Assembly: GCF_015711645.1 (NCBI RefSeq)
Contig: NZ_JABTEX010000003.1
Location: 310,001 to 374,000 of the forward strand
Length of the DNA stretch: 64,000 nucleotides
DNA from: Planomonospora sp. ID82291
Lineage (GTDB): Bacteria > Actinomycetota > Actinomycetes > Streptosporangiales > Streptosporangiaceae
Reading direction: 5' to 3'
Each line of letters starts with the position of its first letter. Position 1 is the stretch's first letter. A program made the translations under genes and the position numbers. Positions 8,322 through 16,217 of this stretch are shown piece by piece. Below the pieces are notes generated by a model. It was not told where the DNA came from and did no database searches. It was given only the letters and a program-made list of their open reading frames with translations.

Positions 8322-9265
8322 CCTTCCTGTCTCCCGCCTGGCTGTGGTTGTTCGCCGCGCTCGCGGCCCTCGCCGCCGCCTACGTGGCGGCCCAGTTCGC
8401 CCGCCGCCGCTACGCGGTGCGCTTCACCAACCTGCCCCTGCTCGACCTGGTGACGCCCTCCGGGCCGGACTGGCGGCGCCATCTCGCCCCCGCGCTGTTC
8501 TTCGTGATGATGAGCCTGCTGGTGCTGTCCGTCGCCCGTCCGGCCGACGCGGTCCGGGTCCCCCGCGACCGTGCGACGATCATCATCGCGCTGGACGTCT
8601 CGCTGTCGATGGAGGCCGGCGACGTCGCGCCCAACCGGCTCGCCGCGGCCAAGGAGGCGGCCCAGAAGTTCGTCCAGGACCTGCCGGAGCGCTTCAACGT
8701 CGGCCTGGTCGCCTTCGCCCGCTCCGCCGCGGTGGTCGTCTCCCCCACGCTCGACCACCAGGCCGTGTCCACCTCGCTGGCCAACCTGAACACCCGGGCC
8801 GGCACCGCCATCGGCGAGGCGGTGTTCAGCTCCATCGACTCCATCCGCTTCTTCGACCAGCAGGCCGTCAGCGATCCTCCGCCGGCCGCGATCGTGCTGC
8901 TGTCCGACGGCGACAACACCTCGGGCCGGTCGGTGGCCGAGGCGGTCGAGTCGGCGGTCAACGCCCGCGTGCCCGTCTCCACGATCGCCTACGGCACTCA
9001 GGACGGCACCGTCTCCATCGACGGCAGAGAGGTGAACGTCCCGGTGAACAAGGCCACCCTGCAGGCCCTCTCGCAGGGCACCGGCGGGCGCGCCTACGAG
9101 GCGGAGTCGGGCAGCGAGCTGCGCGCGGTCTACGAGCAGATCGGCACGTCCCTCGGCTACCGGACCGTCAACCAGGAGATCGGCCGGTGGTTCACCGTGG
9201 CGGGGGTGGTGACGGGCCTGCTGTTCGCCGTCTCCGCCCTGCTGCTGGGGGCGCGCCTCCCCTGA
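8318..9265 (+). CDS. membrane-anchored VWA-domain protein (BatA-like)
   Basis: 315 residues, GTG start overlapping the previous stop by 4 bp. TM helices lie at about 7-26, 57-75 and 290-312. The VWA domain between them has an intact MIDAS: DVSLSMEAGD (D93-x-S-x-S), a conserved threonine region NTRAGTAIGEAV, and VLLSDGDNT. In Bat/MoxR operons such proteins present a metal-dependent binding face outside or at the membrane and work with the MoxR ATPase. The context is complete: ATPase, DUF58 protein, membrane VWA protein. Confidence 0.92.
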   Translation: MTFLSPAWLWLFAALAALAAAYVAAQFARRRYAVRFTNLPLLDLVTPSGPDWRRHLAPALFFVMMSLLVLSVARPADAVRVPRDRATIIIALDVSLSMEAGDVAPNRLAAAKEAAQKFVQDLPERFNVGLVAFARSAAVVVSPTLDHQAVSTSLANLNTRAGTAIGEAVFSSIDSIRFFDQQAVSDPPPAAIVLLSDGDNTSGRSVAEAVESAVNARVPVSTIAYGTQDGTVSIDGREVNVPVNKATLQALSQGTGGRAYEAESGSELRAVYEQIGTSLGYRTVNQEIGRWFTVAGVVTGLLFAVSALLLGARLP

Positions 9266-9282
9266 CCCGTCCCTCCTGACGG

Positions 9283-9311
9283 CGCCGCCGGGCCCGCGTC
9301 GGCCGGCGGCG
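9283..9311. terminator. hairpin after the moxR operon
   Basis: Nine-base arms CGCCGCCGG and CCGGCGGCG are separated by 11 nt, 18 bp after the VWA gene stop. There is no T tract. It plausibly terminates the moxR operon before the methyltransferase gene. Confidence 0.5.
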
Positions 9312-9347
9312 TGCGGAGCGCTCCGCCGGAGGCGGGACAATGAGCAC

Positions 9348-9941
9348 GTGGCACATTACTTCGAGGAGCGCCCCACCAGCGCCGGCCGGCCGGGGTCGGT
9401 CACGCTCGTCCTCCCCGACCTCCACCTGAGGCTGGAGACCGACAGCGGGGTCTTCTCCCCCGAGCGGGTCGACCAGGGCACCCGGATCCTGCTGGAGAGC
9501 GTGCCCCCTCCCCCCGCGGAGGGCGACCTGCTGGACCTGGGCTGCGGCTACGGGCCGATCGCGCTGACGATGGCCTCCCGCGCCCCCGGCGCGACCGTGT
9601 GGGCCGTGGACGTGAACCGGCGTTCCGTGGAGCTGTGCGCCAGGAATGCACAGACCGCCCGCCTTGACAAAGTAAGGTCAGTGCACGCCGACGAGGTCCC
9701 GCCGGAGGTCCGCTTCCGCGCCATCTGGTCCAACCCGGCGATCCGCATCGGCAAGCCCGCCCTGCACGCGATGCTGACGCGCTGGCTGTCGCGCCTGACC
9801 CCGGACGGCGCCGCCCACCTGGTGGTCCAGAAGCACCTGGGCTCCGACTCCCTGCAGCGCTGGCTCAACGAGCAGGGCTGGCCCACCACCCGCGCGGCCT
9901 CCCGGTCGTCCTACCGGATCCTCCGGGTCGGGGCGCGGTGA
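9348..9941 (+). CDS. class I SAM methyltransferase, RsmC-like
   Basis: 197 residues starting at GTG. Residues 60-68, LLDLGCGYGP, are SAM-binding motif I. VWAVDVNRRSVELC is motif II and IWSNPAIRIGK is the N-P-x-[I/Y] catalytic-type motif, typical of N2-guanine 16S rRNA methyltransferases (RsmC/RsmD class, MTS domain). The N-terminus (HYFEERPTSAGRPG) matches the short actinobacterial version that lacks the second pseudo-methyltransferase half of E. coli RsmC. It probably modifies ribosomal RNA; the exact base is not decidable here. Confidence 0.85.
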   Translation: MAHYFEERPTSAGRPGSVTLVLPDLHLRLETDSGVFSPERVDQGTRILLESVPPPPAEGDLLDLGCGYGPIALTMASRAPGATVWAVDVNRRSVELCARNAQTARLDKVRSVHADEVPPEVRFRAIWSNPAIRIGKPALHAMLTRWLSRLTPDGAAHLVVQKHLGSDSLQRWLNEQGWPTTRAASRSSYRILRVGAR

Positions 9942-9942
9942 G

Positions 9943-9962
9943 CGCCGCCCGGCCGGGCGGCG
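9943..9962. terminator. 20-bp perfect palindrome after methyltransferase gene
   Basis: CGCCGCCCGGCCGGGCGGCG starts one base after the stop codon at 9941. As RNA it folds into an 8-bp GC stem with a 4-nt loop. No T run follows, so it could be a weak terminator. Confidence 0.5.
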
Positions 9963-10023
9963 GCGAGAGCCACGACCGAGAGCACGACCGAGACCCACGA
10001 CGACCAGGAACGGTGAACGCCCC

Positions 10024-10593
10024 ATGACCGCCAACCCGCGCAGGCAGCTGCGGCCGACCGACGTCAAGCGGCTCAACCGCACCTGGCGCAGGAACACCGA
10101 AGGCCGCCTCGCCCTGATCGTGGAGTCGGTGACCGGGCCGTTCAACATCGGTTCGATCTTCCGTACGGCCGCCGCCTTCGGGGCCGACCGCATCTGGCTG
10201 GCCGGCAACGCCACTCCCCCGACCAACCCCAAGGCGCAGAAGACGGCGCTGGGCACCGACCGGCTCGTCGCCTGGGAGGAGCCGGTCCCGGTCGCGGAGG
10301 CCGTACGGGCCGCCAAGGCGGACGGGTTCCGGGTGGTCGCGGTGGAGCTGACCGGCGACGCCGTCCCGCTGCACGAGGCGGAGCTGTCCGGCGACGTGTG
10401 CCTGGTGGTGGGCAGCGAGGACCACGGCTGCTCCCCCGCGCTGCTGGAGGCCGCCGACGCGGTCTGCTACATCCCGCAGGTCGGCCGGGTCGGGTCCTTC
10501 AACGTCGGGGTCGCCGCGGCGATCGCCGTGGCCGAGGTCCGCCGCCGGGAGTGGGCCGCGCTGGAGCCGGTCCGCACCGCCGAACCCGGGTGA
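10024..10593 (+). CDS. SpoU/TrmH-family RNA 2'-O-methyltransferase
   Basis: 189 residues. The three SPOUT motifs are intact: motif 1 NIGSIFRTAAAFGAD, motif 2 CLVVGSEDHGCSP, and motif 3 IPQVGRVGSFNVGVAAAIAV, which forms the trefoil knot that binds SAM. The short length and lack of an N-terminal L30-like domain fit the stand-alone TrmH/TrmL-like group acting on tRNA or rRNA ribose. The ATG lies just after AGGAACGG. It may be co-transcribed with the upstream methyltransferase, 82 bp away, although a palindrome lies between them. Confidence 0.9.
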   Translation: MTANPRRQLRPTDVKRLNRTWRRNTEGRLALIVESVTGPFNIGSIFRTAAAFGADRIWLAGNATPPTNPKAQKTALGTDRLVAWEEPVPVAEAVRAAKADGFRVVAVELTGDAVPLHEAELSGDVCLVVGSEDHGCSPALLEAADAVCYIPQVGRVGSFNVGVAAAIAVAEVRRREWAALEPVRTAEPG

Positions 10594-10612
10594 GCGGGGA
10601 GCCCGAGGACGA

Positions 10613-11248
10613 TCAGGGGCTCCTCAGCGCGTCGGCGAGCGGGCCCTGACCGGTCACCGTGATCCGCCCGTCGGCCACGGCGTCGGCGACCGTCCCGACG
10701 TCCCGGGCGAGGGCGACGCAGGTGTCGGCGTCCGTGGCGAGCCGCGCGTCGGCGGCCTCGGCCGGGCCGTCCCCGTAGGACGGCGCCTCCTTCCCGCCGA
10801 GCCGCAGGTGGAAGACGCCCTCCTCCAGCGCGACCTCGACGACCCCCGCCCGCCCGTCCGCGATCCGTTCGAGCCGGTGCACCAGGGGGACGGCGAACCA
10901 GTGGGCGCGCACGGCGTCGGTCGGGCTCCGCTCGGCGAGGCCGTCCGCGCCCCAGGCGGCCAGCGCGGTCAGGACCGGCAGCAGGCCGCGACCGCGCGGG
11001 GTGAGCTCGTACACCGTGGCGGCGCCGGGCGGCGGCAGCCGGCGGCGGGTCACGACGCCCTCGCGCTCCAGGTCCTTGAGCCGGGCGGCGAGCACGTCCG
11101 TGCTCACCCCCGGCAGGTCGGCGTGCAGCTCGGTGTATCTGCGGGGACCGGCCAGCAGCTCCCGGACGACCAGCAGCGCCCACCGGTCGCCGACGGCGTC
11201 GAGTGCCCGCGCGATGGCGCAGTACTGGTCGTAGCTCCGTCGTGGCAT
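10613..11248 (-). CDS. HxlR-type winged-helix regulator with SCP2-like C-terminus
   Basis: 211 residues. Residues 1-100 are an HxlR winged helix: DQYCAIARALDAVGDRWALL (the conserved G-D-R-W), LLAGPRRYTELHADLPGVST, and the wing RRLPPPGAATVYELT. The C-terminal half (VVEVALEEGVFHLRLGG...ADTCVALARDVG) resembles the sterol-carrier/SCP2-like sensing domain seen in many actinobacterial HxlR proteins, so it may bind a hydrophobic ligand. It is transcribed away from alaA, and two dyads in the 99-bp gap are the likely operators. Confidence 0.87.
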   Translation of the reverse strand: MPRRSYDQYCAIARALDAVGDRWALLVVRELLAGPRRYTELHADLPGVSTDVLAARLKDLEREGVVTRRRLPPPGAATVYELTPRGRGLLPVLTALAAWGADGLAERSPTDAVRAHWFAVPLVHRLERIADGRAGVVEVALEEGVFHLRLGGKEAPSYGDGPAEAADARLATDADTCVALARDVGTVADAVADGRITVTGQGPLADALRSP

Positions 11249-11264
11249 GCCGCCACCCTAACGG

Positions 11265-11301
11265 TTGGACTTTCCAAGTGCTTACTTGGTAGAACCAAGT
11301 A
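11265..11301. promoter_or_regulatory. double operator between hxlR-like gene and alaA
   Basis: Two dyads share TTGG-N5-CCAA. The first, TTGGACTTTCCAA at 11265-11277, is perfect. The second is TACTTGGT-AGA-ACCAAGTA at 11283-11301, with perfect 8-bp arms. Their centres (11271 and 11292) are 21 bp apart, two DNA turns, so two regulator dimers would sit on the same face. The position in the divergent gap and the symmetry fit autoregulation by the HxlR protein. Confidence 0.75.
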
Positions 11302-11347
11302 CCATCGCAGACGGCGCAGACGTGCACACGGATCGGGAGACCACCGC

Positions 11348-12562
11348 ATGGAGTTCAGGCAGTCGAGCAAGCTGAACGGGATCTGCTACGAGATCCGCGG
11401 GCCGGTCGTCGAGCACGCCGACGCGCTGGAGGAGGCGGGTCACAGCGTGCTCCGGCTGAACACCGGCAACCCGGCGCTGTTCGGCTTCGAGGCGCCCGAG
11501 GAGATCGTCCAGGACATGATCCGGATGCTCCCGAAGGCCCACGGCTACACCGACTCCCGGGGCGTGCTGCCCGCGCGGCGGGCGGTGGCCCAGCACTACC
11601 AGGAGCGCGGCCTGCCCGACGTGGACGTCGACGACGTCTACCTCGGCAACGGCGTCTCCGAGCTGATCTCGATGGCGGTCCAGGCCCTGGTCGACGACGG
11701 CGACGAGGTCCTGATCCCGTCCCCCGACTACCCGCTGTGGACGGCCGTGACCACCCTGGCCGGCGGGCGGGCCGTGCACTACCTGTGCGACGAGTCGGCC
11801 GGCTGGTACCCCGACCTCGACGACATGGCCGCCAAGGTCACCCCCCGCACCAGGGCCGTGGTGATCATCAATCCCAACAACCCCACCGGCGCGGTGTACC
11901 CCCGGCACGTCCTGGAGGGGATCCTCGACCTGGCGCGGCGGCACGGCCTGATGGTGCTGGCCGACGAGGTCTACGACAAGATCCTCTACGACGACGCCGT
12001 CCACCACCACGTCGCGGCGCTCGCCCCCGACCTGGTGTGCCTGACCTTCTCCGGGCTGTCGAAGGCCTACCGGGTGGCCGGCTACCGCTCCGGCTGGCTG
12101 GTGGTGTCCGGCCCCCGCGAGCACGCCCGCGACTACCTGGAGGGCCTGAGCATGCTGGCCTCCATGCGGCTGTGCCCCAACACCCCGGCCCAGTACGCCG
12201 TCCAGGCGGCGCTCGGCGGCCGGCAGAGCATCACCGACCTGGTCCTGCCCGGCGGGCGGCTGCGCGAGCAGCGCGACCTCGCCTGGGAGATGCTCAACCG
12301 GATCCCCGGCGTCTCGTGCGTGAAGCCGCAGGGGGCGGTGTACGCGTTCCCCCGCCTCGACCCCGAGGTGCACAAGATCGTCGACGACCAGCGGTTCGTC
12401 CTGGACCTGCTGCTGCGCGAGAAGATCCAGGTCGTGCAGGGCACCGGTTTCAACTGGCCGCGCCCCGACCACTTCCGCATCCTCACCCTGCCGCACGCCG
12501 ACGACCTCGACGCGGCGATCAGCCGCATCGGCCGCTTCCTCGACGGCTACCGCCAGGTGTGA
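11348..12562 (+). CDS. alaA: alanine-synthesising aminotransferase, AlaA type
   Basis: 404 residues, nearly the length of E. coli AlaA (405) and following it closely throughout. The N-terminus is QSSKLNGICYEIRGPVV, the cofactor region NPNNPTGAVY and LADEVYDKILYDD, and the PLP lysine is K239 in FSGLSKAYRVAGYRSGW. The C-terminal GTGFNWPRPDHFRI is also conserved. It makes alanine from pyruvate with glutamate as amino donor. ATG at 11348 follows GGGAGA. The gene faces the HxlR regulator across a double operator, so its expression is probably controlled by that protein. Confidence 0.93.
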   Translation: MEFRQSSKLNGICYEIRGPVVEHADALEEAGHSVLRLNTGNPALFGFEAPEEIVQDMIRMLPKAHGYTDSRGVLPARRAVAQHYQERGLPDVDVDDVYLGNGVSELISMAVQALVDDGDEVLIPSPDYPLWTAVTTLAGGRAVHYLCDESAGWYPDLDDMAAKVTPRTRAVVIINPNNPTGAVYPRHVLEGILDLARRHGLMVLADEVYDKILYDDAVHHHVAALAPDLVCLTFSGLSKAYRVAGYRSGWLVVSGPREHARDYLEGLSMLASMRLCPNTPAQYAVQAALGGRQSITDLVLPGGRLREQRDLAWEMLNRIPGVSCVKPQGAVYAFPRLDPEVHKIVDDQRFVLDLLLREKIQVVQGTGFNWPRPDHFRILTLPHADDLDAAISRIGRFLDGYRQV

Positions 12563-12602
12563 CGCCGCCCCGCCGGCGGGCCCGCCCCCCGGGTACGGCC
12601 CG

Positions 12603-12626
12603 CCGCCGGGAAGCGGTCCCCGGCGG
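12603..12626. terminator. hairpin between alaA and the small membrane protein gene
   Basis: Arms CCGCCGGG and CCCGGCGG (8 bp) with an 8-nt loop lie in the gap between two convergent stop codons. There is no T tract, so support as a bidirectional terminator is moderate. Confidence 0.45.
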
Positions 12627-12657
12627 GAGGCGTCCGGCGGCGGTCATCCGGCCGGCG

Positions 12658-12828
12658 TCAGCCGCGGGCCTTCGAGGAGCGGAAGAGCTTGGCCGCGAAC
12701 GTGGCCACCACGGCCACCAGGCCGATGATCAGGGCCCACTTGAGCAGGCCGAACAGGAAGCCCAGCACCGAGCCGAGCAGGAAGAAGGCGAGCACCACGG
12801 CCGCCACGATCAGCAGAATTCGTCCCAT
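12658..12828 (-). CDS. 56-residue hydrophobic membrane protein
   Basis: A short gene with two hydrophobic segments: MGRILLIVAAVVLAFFLLG (residues 1-19), then VLGFLFGLLKWALIIGLVAV and VATFAAKL, ending in a basic tail FRSSKARG. GGTGGG lies just upstream of the ATG at 12828. Codon use is typical of the genome. It looks like a small membrane protein with two helices separated near the GLLKW lysine. Function unknown; small proteins of this look often modulate a larger membrane partner, but none is adjacent. Confidence 0.7.
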   Translation of the reverse strand: MGRILLIVAAVVLAFFLLGSVLGFLFGLLKWALIIGLVAVVATFAAKLFRSSKARG

Positions 12829-13115
12829 GCGCCCACCGTAGGCCGCGGCGGGGCCGGACGGCGGGCTCGCGGGCCGAGATCAGGGACAAGCCAGGGTCGC
12901 CCCTCAGGGTCCCCCGCCGCCGTACGGCGGGTGGCGGGCGCGGCCGGTCCCTCGGGTCTCCGGGAACGGCCCCTCGGGCTTGCGGGAACAAGCCACACGA
13001 GCCCACGGCCTCGGTGCGGTGTCCGGCCGGGGCGCGTCCCACGGGTCCGTTTGCTCTCACCTGGGCGGGTAGACGAGCCGCGACAGCCGTTCCCTGACAG
13101 GAGAAGAGTCCGATC

Positions 13116-13487
13116 ATGATGAACGAGAACCTGTGGGACTACCGGCCGGACGTCTACGGCGGCGACCGCTCGCTGGACATCATCGGCTTCGAGGTGCACA
13201 CCCCCGACGGGGAGATCGGGCCGGTGGAGGAGGAGAGCACCATGGCCGGTGACAGCTACGTCGTCATCGACACCGGTTCGTGGGTCTCCGACAGGAGCAC
13301 GCTGCTGCCCGCCGGTCTGGTCACCCGCATCGACCCGGCCGAGCGCACGCTCCATGTCTCCCCCACCAGGGAGGAGATCATGGATGCTCCGCAGTTCCAC
13401 GGCGCCGAGGCCGGTGCGCCCCGCTCCCGCGAGCGGCTGGGCGCGTACTACGCCCACCGGCTCGCGGAGCGGACCCCGGCCGGATGA
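13116..13487 (+). CDS. PRC-barrel-like domain protein
   Basis: 123 residues. The pattern GFEVHTPDGEIGPVEEESTM, then SYVVIDTGSWVSDRSTLLPA and GLVTRIDPAERTLHVSPTREE, is the PRC-barrel layout seen in photoreaction-centre H subunit, RimM C-terminus and many actinobacterial stress proteins: a glycine turn in strand one and an I-D-T-G-x-W core. The C-terminus ends in YYAHR. AGGAGA precedes two tandem ATG codons (13116, 13119). Monocistronic; function unknown, probably protein or metabolite binding under stress. Confidence 0.75.
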   Translation: MMNENLWDYRPDVYGGDRSLDIIGFEVHTPDGEIGPVEEESTMAGDSYVVIDTGSWVSDRSTLLPAGLVTRIDPAERTLHVSPTREEIMDAPQFHGAEAGAPRSRERLGAYYAHRLAERTPAG

Positions 13488-13593
13488 GGAGAGCCGGGCG
13501 GCCGATCCGGCACGGCCGCCCGCCGGCCGGCCGGCGGGGAGGTGCTGCGGCGACCGGTCGCATGCGCCGAGTGCACCACGGCCGCCTGGCGCC

Positions 13594-13917
13594 TCACGCG
13601 CCCACGGCCGCCTGATCGCTCGCCCCGGCCGGGGCCGGCGGTCGGGCGGGGTGGAAGACCGCGAGGATCTCGCCGATCCGGTGGTCGCGCTCGAGGGGGT
13701 GACGCAGGGGCAGGGCGGGGTTGACGCGGTAGCGGTTGCGCCGTCCTTCCCGGGTGGCGGTGAGGTAGCCGGCGGCGGTCAGGTCGGCCAGGATGCGCTG
13801 CGCGGCCCGCTCGGTGATCTCGACGCGGGCCGCCACGTCACGGATCCGGGTGCCGGGGTCACGGGCGATGCACAGCAGCACGTGGGCGTGGTTGGTCAGG
13901 AAGGTCCAGTCCGGCAT
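13594..13917 (-). CDS. MarR-like winged-helix regulator (about 107 aa)
   Basis: PDWTFLTNHAHVLLCIARDPG, RIRDVAARVEITERAAQRIL, ADLTAAGYLTATREGRRNRY and RVNPALPLRHP form a single winged helix with a TREGRRNRYR wing. The C-terminal tail is short, ending PAPAGASDQAAVGA. This is the compact MarR/ArsR-type protein common in actinomycetes. ATG at 13917 is preferred (GGATGGCGGGT upstream); two earlier in-frame ATGs exist within seven codons. It is upstream of terC but transcribed away from PRC-barrel and toward the same side as terC; the regulated target is not evident. Confidence 0.8.
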   Translation of the reverse strand: MPDWTFLTNHAHVLLCIARDPGTRIRDVAARVEITERAAQRILADLTAAGYLTATREGRRNRYRVNPALPLRHPLERDHRIGEILAVFHPARPPAPAGASDQAAVGA

Positions 13918-13989
13918 ACCCGCCATCCTACAAAGCACGCTGCGGGTTTCACGAATGAGAAGTGCCGAACTCGAAAGCGTGAATCGGGG

Positions 13990-14946
13990 TCAGGACGGGG
14001 CGGCGCTGTGGGTACCGGCGTCGGAGCCGGGGGTGCGCCGGGTGGCCAGCAGGCTCCAGGCGATGGAGGCGCCGATGGTGACCACGATGACGCCCAGGGT
14101 CAGCGGGATCGGCAGTTTGCCGACCGGGGTCTCCGAGGCGATCAGCTTGACGCCGGCGAAGGCCAGCAGGAGGGCCAGGCCGTAGTGCAGGTGCACGAAC
14201 CGGCGCAGCAGCCCGGCCAGGCAGAAGTACAGGCTGCGCAGCCCCAGGATGGCGAAGGCGTTGGCGGTCCAGACGATGAAGGTGCTGGTGGTGATCGCCA
14301 GGATGGCCGCGACCGAGTCGATCGCGAAGATCAGGTCGGTGGCCTCGATGGCGATCAGCACCACGAACAGCAGCGTGGCCACCCGCCGGCCGCCGATGCG
14401 GGCGAAGAACCGGTCGCCGTGGTAGCGGGCGTCGGTGGGCACGATGCGGCGCACCAGGCGTACCAGCGGGTTGCGCTCGGGCGGCGCCTGCCGGTCGTGC
14501 CGGAAGGCCATCTTGTAGCCGGTGTAGATGAGGAACGCGCCCAGCAGGTAGGCGGTCCAGAAGAACCGATCCAGCAGTTCGGCCCCGAGGAAGATGAACA
14601 CCAGCCGGAAGGCCAGCGCGCCGATGACGCCCCAGAACAGCACCTTGTGCTGGAGCTCGGCCGGGACGGCGAAGGCGGTGAAGATCATCGCGAAGATGAA
14701 CACGTTGTCGATCGACAACGCCTTTTCGATCAGGTAGCCGGCGAAGTAGGTGCCGGCCGCCTCGCCGCCCTGCCAGCCCCACAGGATCACGCCGAACAGC
14801 AGGCCGGCGGCGATCCAGACGCCGGACCAGACGGCCGCCTCGCGAAAGCCGATGACGTGGTTGTCGCGGTGCAGGAACAGATCGATGGCCAACATGGCGG
14901 CCACGGCCAGCATCACCGCGGCCCAGGCCCACCAGGCAACAGACAA
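13990..14946 (-). CDS. TerC-family integral membrane protein
   Basis: 318 residues, about nine TM helices. Conserved TerC segments are FAGYLIEKALSIDNVFIFAM and IAIEATDLIFAIDSVAAILA, each with the acidic residues (E/D) thought to bind metal, and TANAFAILGLRSLYF. TerC/Alx proteins export manganese or load metal into secreted enzymes and are also tied to tellurite resistance. TTG at 14946 is chosen because the family homology starts at SVAWWAWA and a strong GAGGAGG lies 8-14 bases upstream. The frame continues 146 codons further 5' but that part is not TerC-like and contains the leader hairpin. Confidence 0.9.
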   Translation of the reverse strand: MSVAWWAWAAVMLAVAAMLAIDLFLHRDNHVIGFREAAVWSGVWIAAGLLFGVILWGWQGGEAAGTYFAGYLIEKALSIDNVFIFAMIFTAFAVPAELQHKVLFWGVIGALAFRLVFIFLGAELLDRFFWTAYLLGAFLIYTGYKMAFRHDRQAPPERNPLVRLVRRIVPTDARYHGDRFFARIGGRRVATLLFVVLIAIEATDLIFAIDSVAAILAITTSTFIVWTANAFAILGLRSLYFCLAGLLRRFVHLHYGLALLLAFAGVKLIASETPVGKLPIPLTLGVIVVTIGASIAWSLLATRRTPGSDAGTHSAAPS

Positions 14947-14947
14947 C

Positions 14948-15009
14948 GGGGAGACCTCCTCGACCAGCCGCCGGCGGATGCGGCGGCGCCGGTGGTCGAC
15001 GGTCTCCCC
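14948..15009 (-). promoter_or_regulatory. leader hairpin covering the terC ribosome-binding site
   Basis: On the terC transcript the arms GGGGAGACC (15001-15009) and GGTCTCCCC (14948-14956) pair perfectly. Inside them CGACCA pairs with TGGTCG, with a GC-rich inner stem. The GAGGAGG ribosome-binding site lies within the structure and the TTG start follows one base after it. Such a fold would limit translation unless opened. The sequence does not match the yybP-ykoY manganese riboswitch as I know it. Confidence 0.6.
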
Positions 15010-15138
15010 AGGCCGCCGGCGAAGGGCGGCCGCAGCGCCGGGACCCGGATGGGCCGGGCCCGTCTTGACGGCGGTGCGTGGAGCCTTGGGTACTCCCCAT
15101 CGATCTACGTACCAGTATTCACGACACAAAAGACATGT

Positions 15139-15285
15139 GTCAAGTTTCAGGTATTCCCGCTGCACCAGTTGCGTCACAACGCCGCCGCCCACCTCGGCGA
15201 GGTCGAAGTACCGCTGCAGCCCATCATGGGCGGGACCCGCCACAACGACCCCCGCACCGCCATGCGTTACGTCGACCCCCGGCGC
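15139..15285 (+). pseudogene. C-terminal fragment of a tyrosine recombinase (integrase)
   Basis: The + strand reads FPLHQLRHNAAAHLGEVEVP, LQPIMGGTRHNDPRTAMRYV. HQLRH is box II (H-x-L-R-H) of phage/transposon tyrosine recombinases, TRH carries the next conserved histidine and RYV the catalytic tyrosine region. The spacing (about 25 residues between the boxes, 9 to the tyrosine) is normal. Only about 45 residues survive; the upstream catalytic arginine region is absent and there is no start codon. This marks a lost mobile element. Downstream the frame becomes random arginine-rich sequence. Confidence 0.7.
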
Positions 15286-16217
15286 CGAAGCCGTCGCCGC
15301 TGGGCGGCTCCGCGAGGTCGCGGGCAGGGCGAACGCCGCCCAGCGCGGCACCGGACAGTCCCCCGGCAGCCCCGGACCGGCCATGGTCGCGGAGAGGCCG
15401 CGTCCAGGAGAGCACGTCCGGCCTCAGTGAGCTCGTGCGCGGCCGTGCGGCCGGCCCTGCTGCTGTCGATCAACCCGACGTCTCGCAGGATCGCCAGGTG
15501 CTCGCTGGCCGTCGGGGCGGTGACGCCCACCAGCCGAGCCACGACGGTCGTCTGCAGCGGAGTGGTGAGCGCGGCCAGGATCCTCGACCGAGTCGCTCCC
15601 AGAAGCCGGTCGAGGGATCTCGGCGTGGGAGGCGGCGCCCAGAGGTACCGCCCGGACGCCGGGTAGTAGATCGCCGGAGTCCAGTGGTCTGAGGTGGTGC
15701 ACTGCATCCGGTCGGTGATGAACAGCGACGGAACGAGGATGAGTCCCTCAGGGCAGCCGACATCGATGTCGACGGTCTTCTCGACGGTGATGGCGTCGCC
15801 TTCGCACGCAGCGGAGTGGTGCAGGCGCGGAAGGACCGCACGCAGCCCCTCGCGGTTGACCTGGACGGCCCGGTCCAGCATCTCGGCGCGCAGCGCCTGC
15901 CGCATGGACGGCCATTCCGGTTCCACGGCCGCCTTCCAGAGGCGGCGTAGCGCCTCGGCGGCCTCGGACCTGGCCCGGTCGGGGTCATCGAGCAGCCGAC
16001 GGCCGATCTCTTCCCCGCGCCCCGTCGCGGCGTCGACCAGCTCGGCGTACGCCTGGTCCGCCGGCGCGGCCCGTCGTCGCCGCATCAGCCAGTCGGCGGC
16101 CAGTCGGCGTCGGAAGGCGGAGCGGAGAGGTTCGGCAACCGCGAATCCGGGCCGTGAAGCCCGGGGGTCCGCGGTCCGGGGGTCCGGGCGCACGTCCCGG
16201 ACCCCCGTCCGGGTCAC
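15267..16217 (-). CDS. ArsR-type regulator, probably truncated at the N-terminus
   Basis: 316 residues if read from the GTG that overlaps the peptidase stop by 4 bp. From about residue 68 it follows the long actinobacterial ArsR proteins with an N-terminal sensing region: EPEWPSMRQALRAEMLDRAV, GLILVPSLFITDRMQC, then the C-terminal winged helix ATRSRILAALTTPLQTTVVA, VTAPTASEHLAILRDVGLID. The first 60 or so residues are arginine/proline-rich and do not look like the family's start, and the last 45 run into non-homologous sequence over the integrase relic. Both ends look eroded, so activity is doubtful. Confidence 0.65.
   Translation of the reverse strand: MTRTGVRDVRPDPRTADPRASRPGFAVAEPLRSAFRRRLAADWLMRRRRAAPADQAYAELVDAATGRGEEIGRRLLDDPDRARSEAAEALRRLWKAAVEPEWPSMRQALRAEMLDRAVQVNREGLRAVLPRLHHSAACEGDAITVEKTVDIDVGCPEGLILVPSLFITDRMQCTTSDHWTPAIYYPASGRYLWAPPPTPRSLDRLLGATRSRILAALTTPLQTTVVARLVGVTAPTASEHLAILRDVGLIDSSRAGRTAAHELTEAGRALLDAASPRPWPVRGCRGTVRCRAGRRSPCPRPRGAAQRRRLRRRGST

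Noticed and set aside
14948-15090. yybP-ykoY manganese riboswitch before terC
   Set aside because: The hairpin is present but the conserved riboswitch junction sequences were not found by eye; a covariance-model search would decide.
14947-15384. Extension of terC to an upstream start (464 codons)
   Set aside because: The extra residues are not TerC-like and overlap the integrase relic and leader hairpin; the TTG start has a strong ribosome-binding site.
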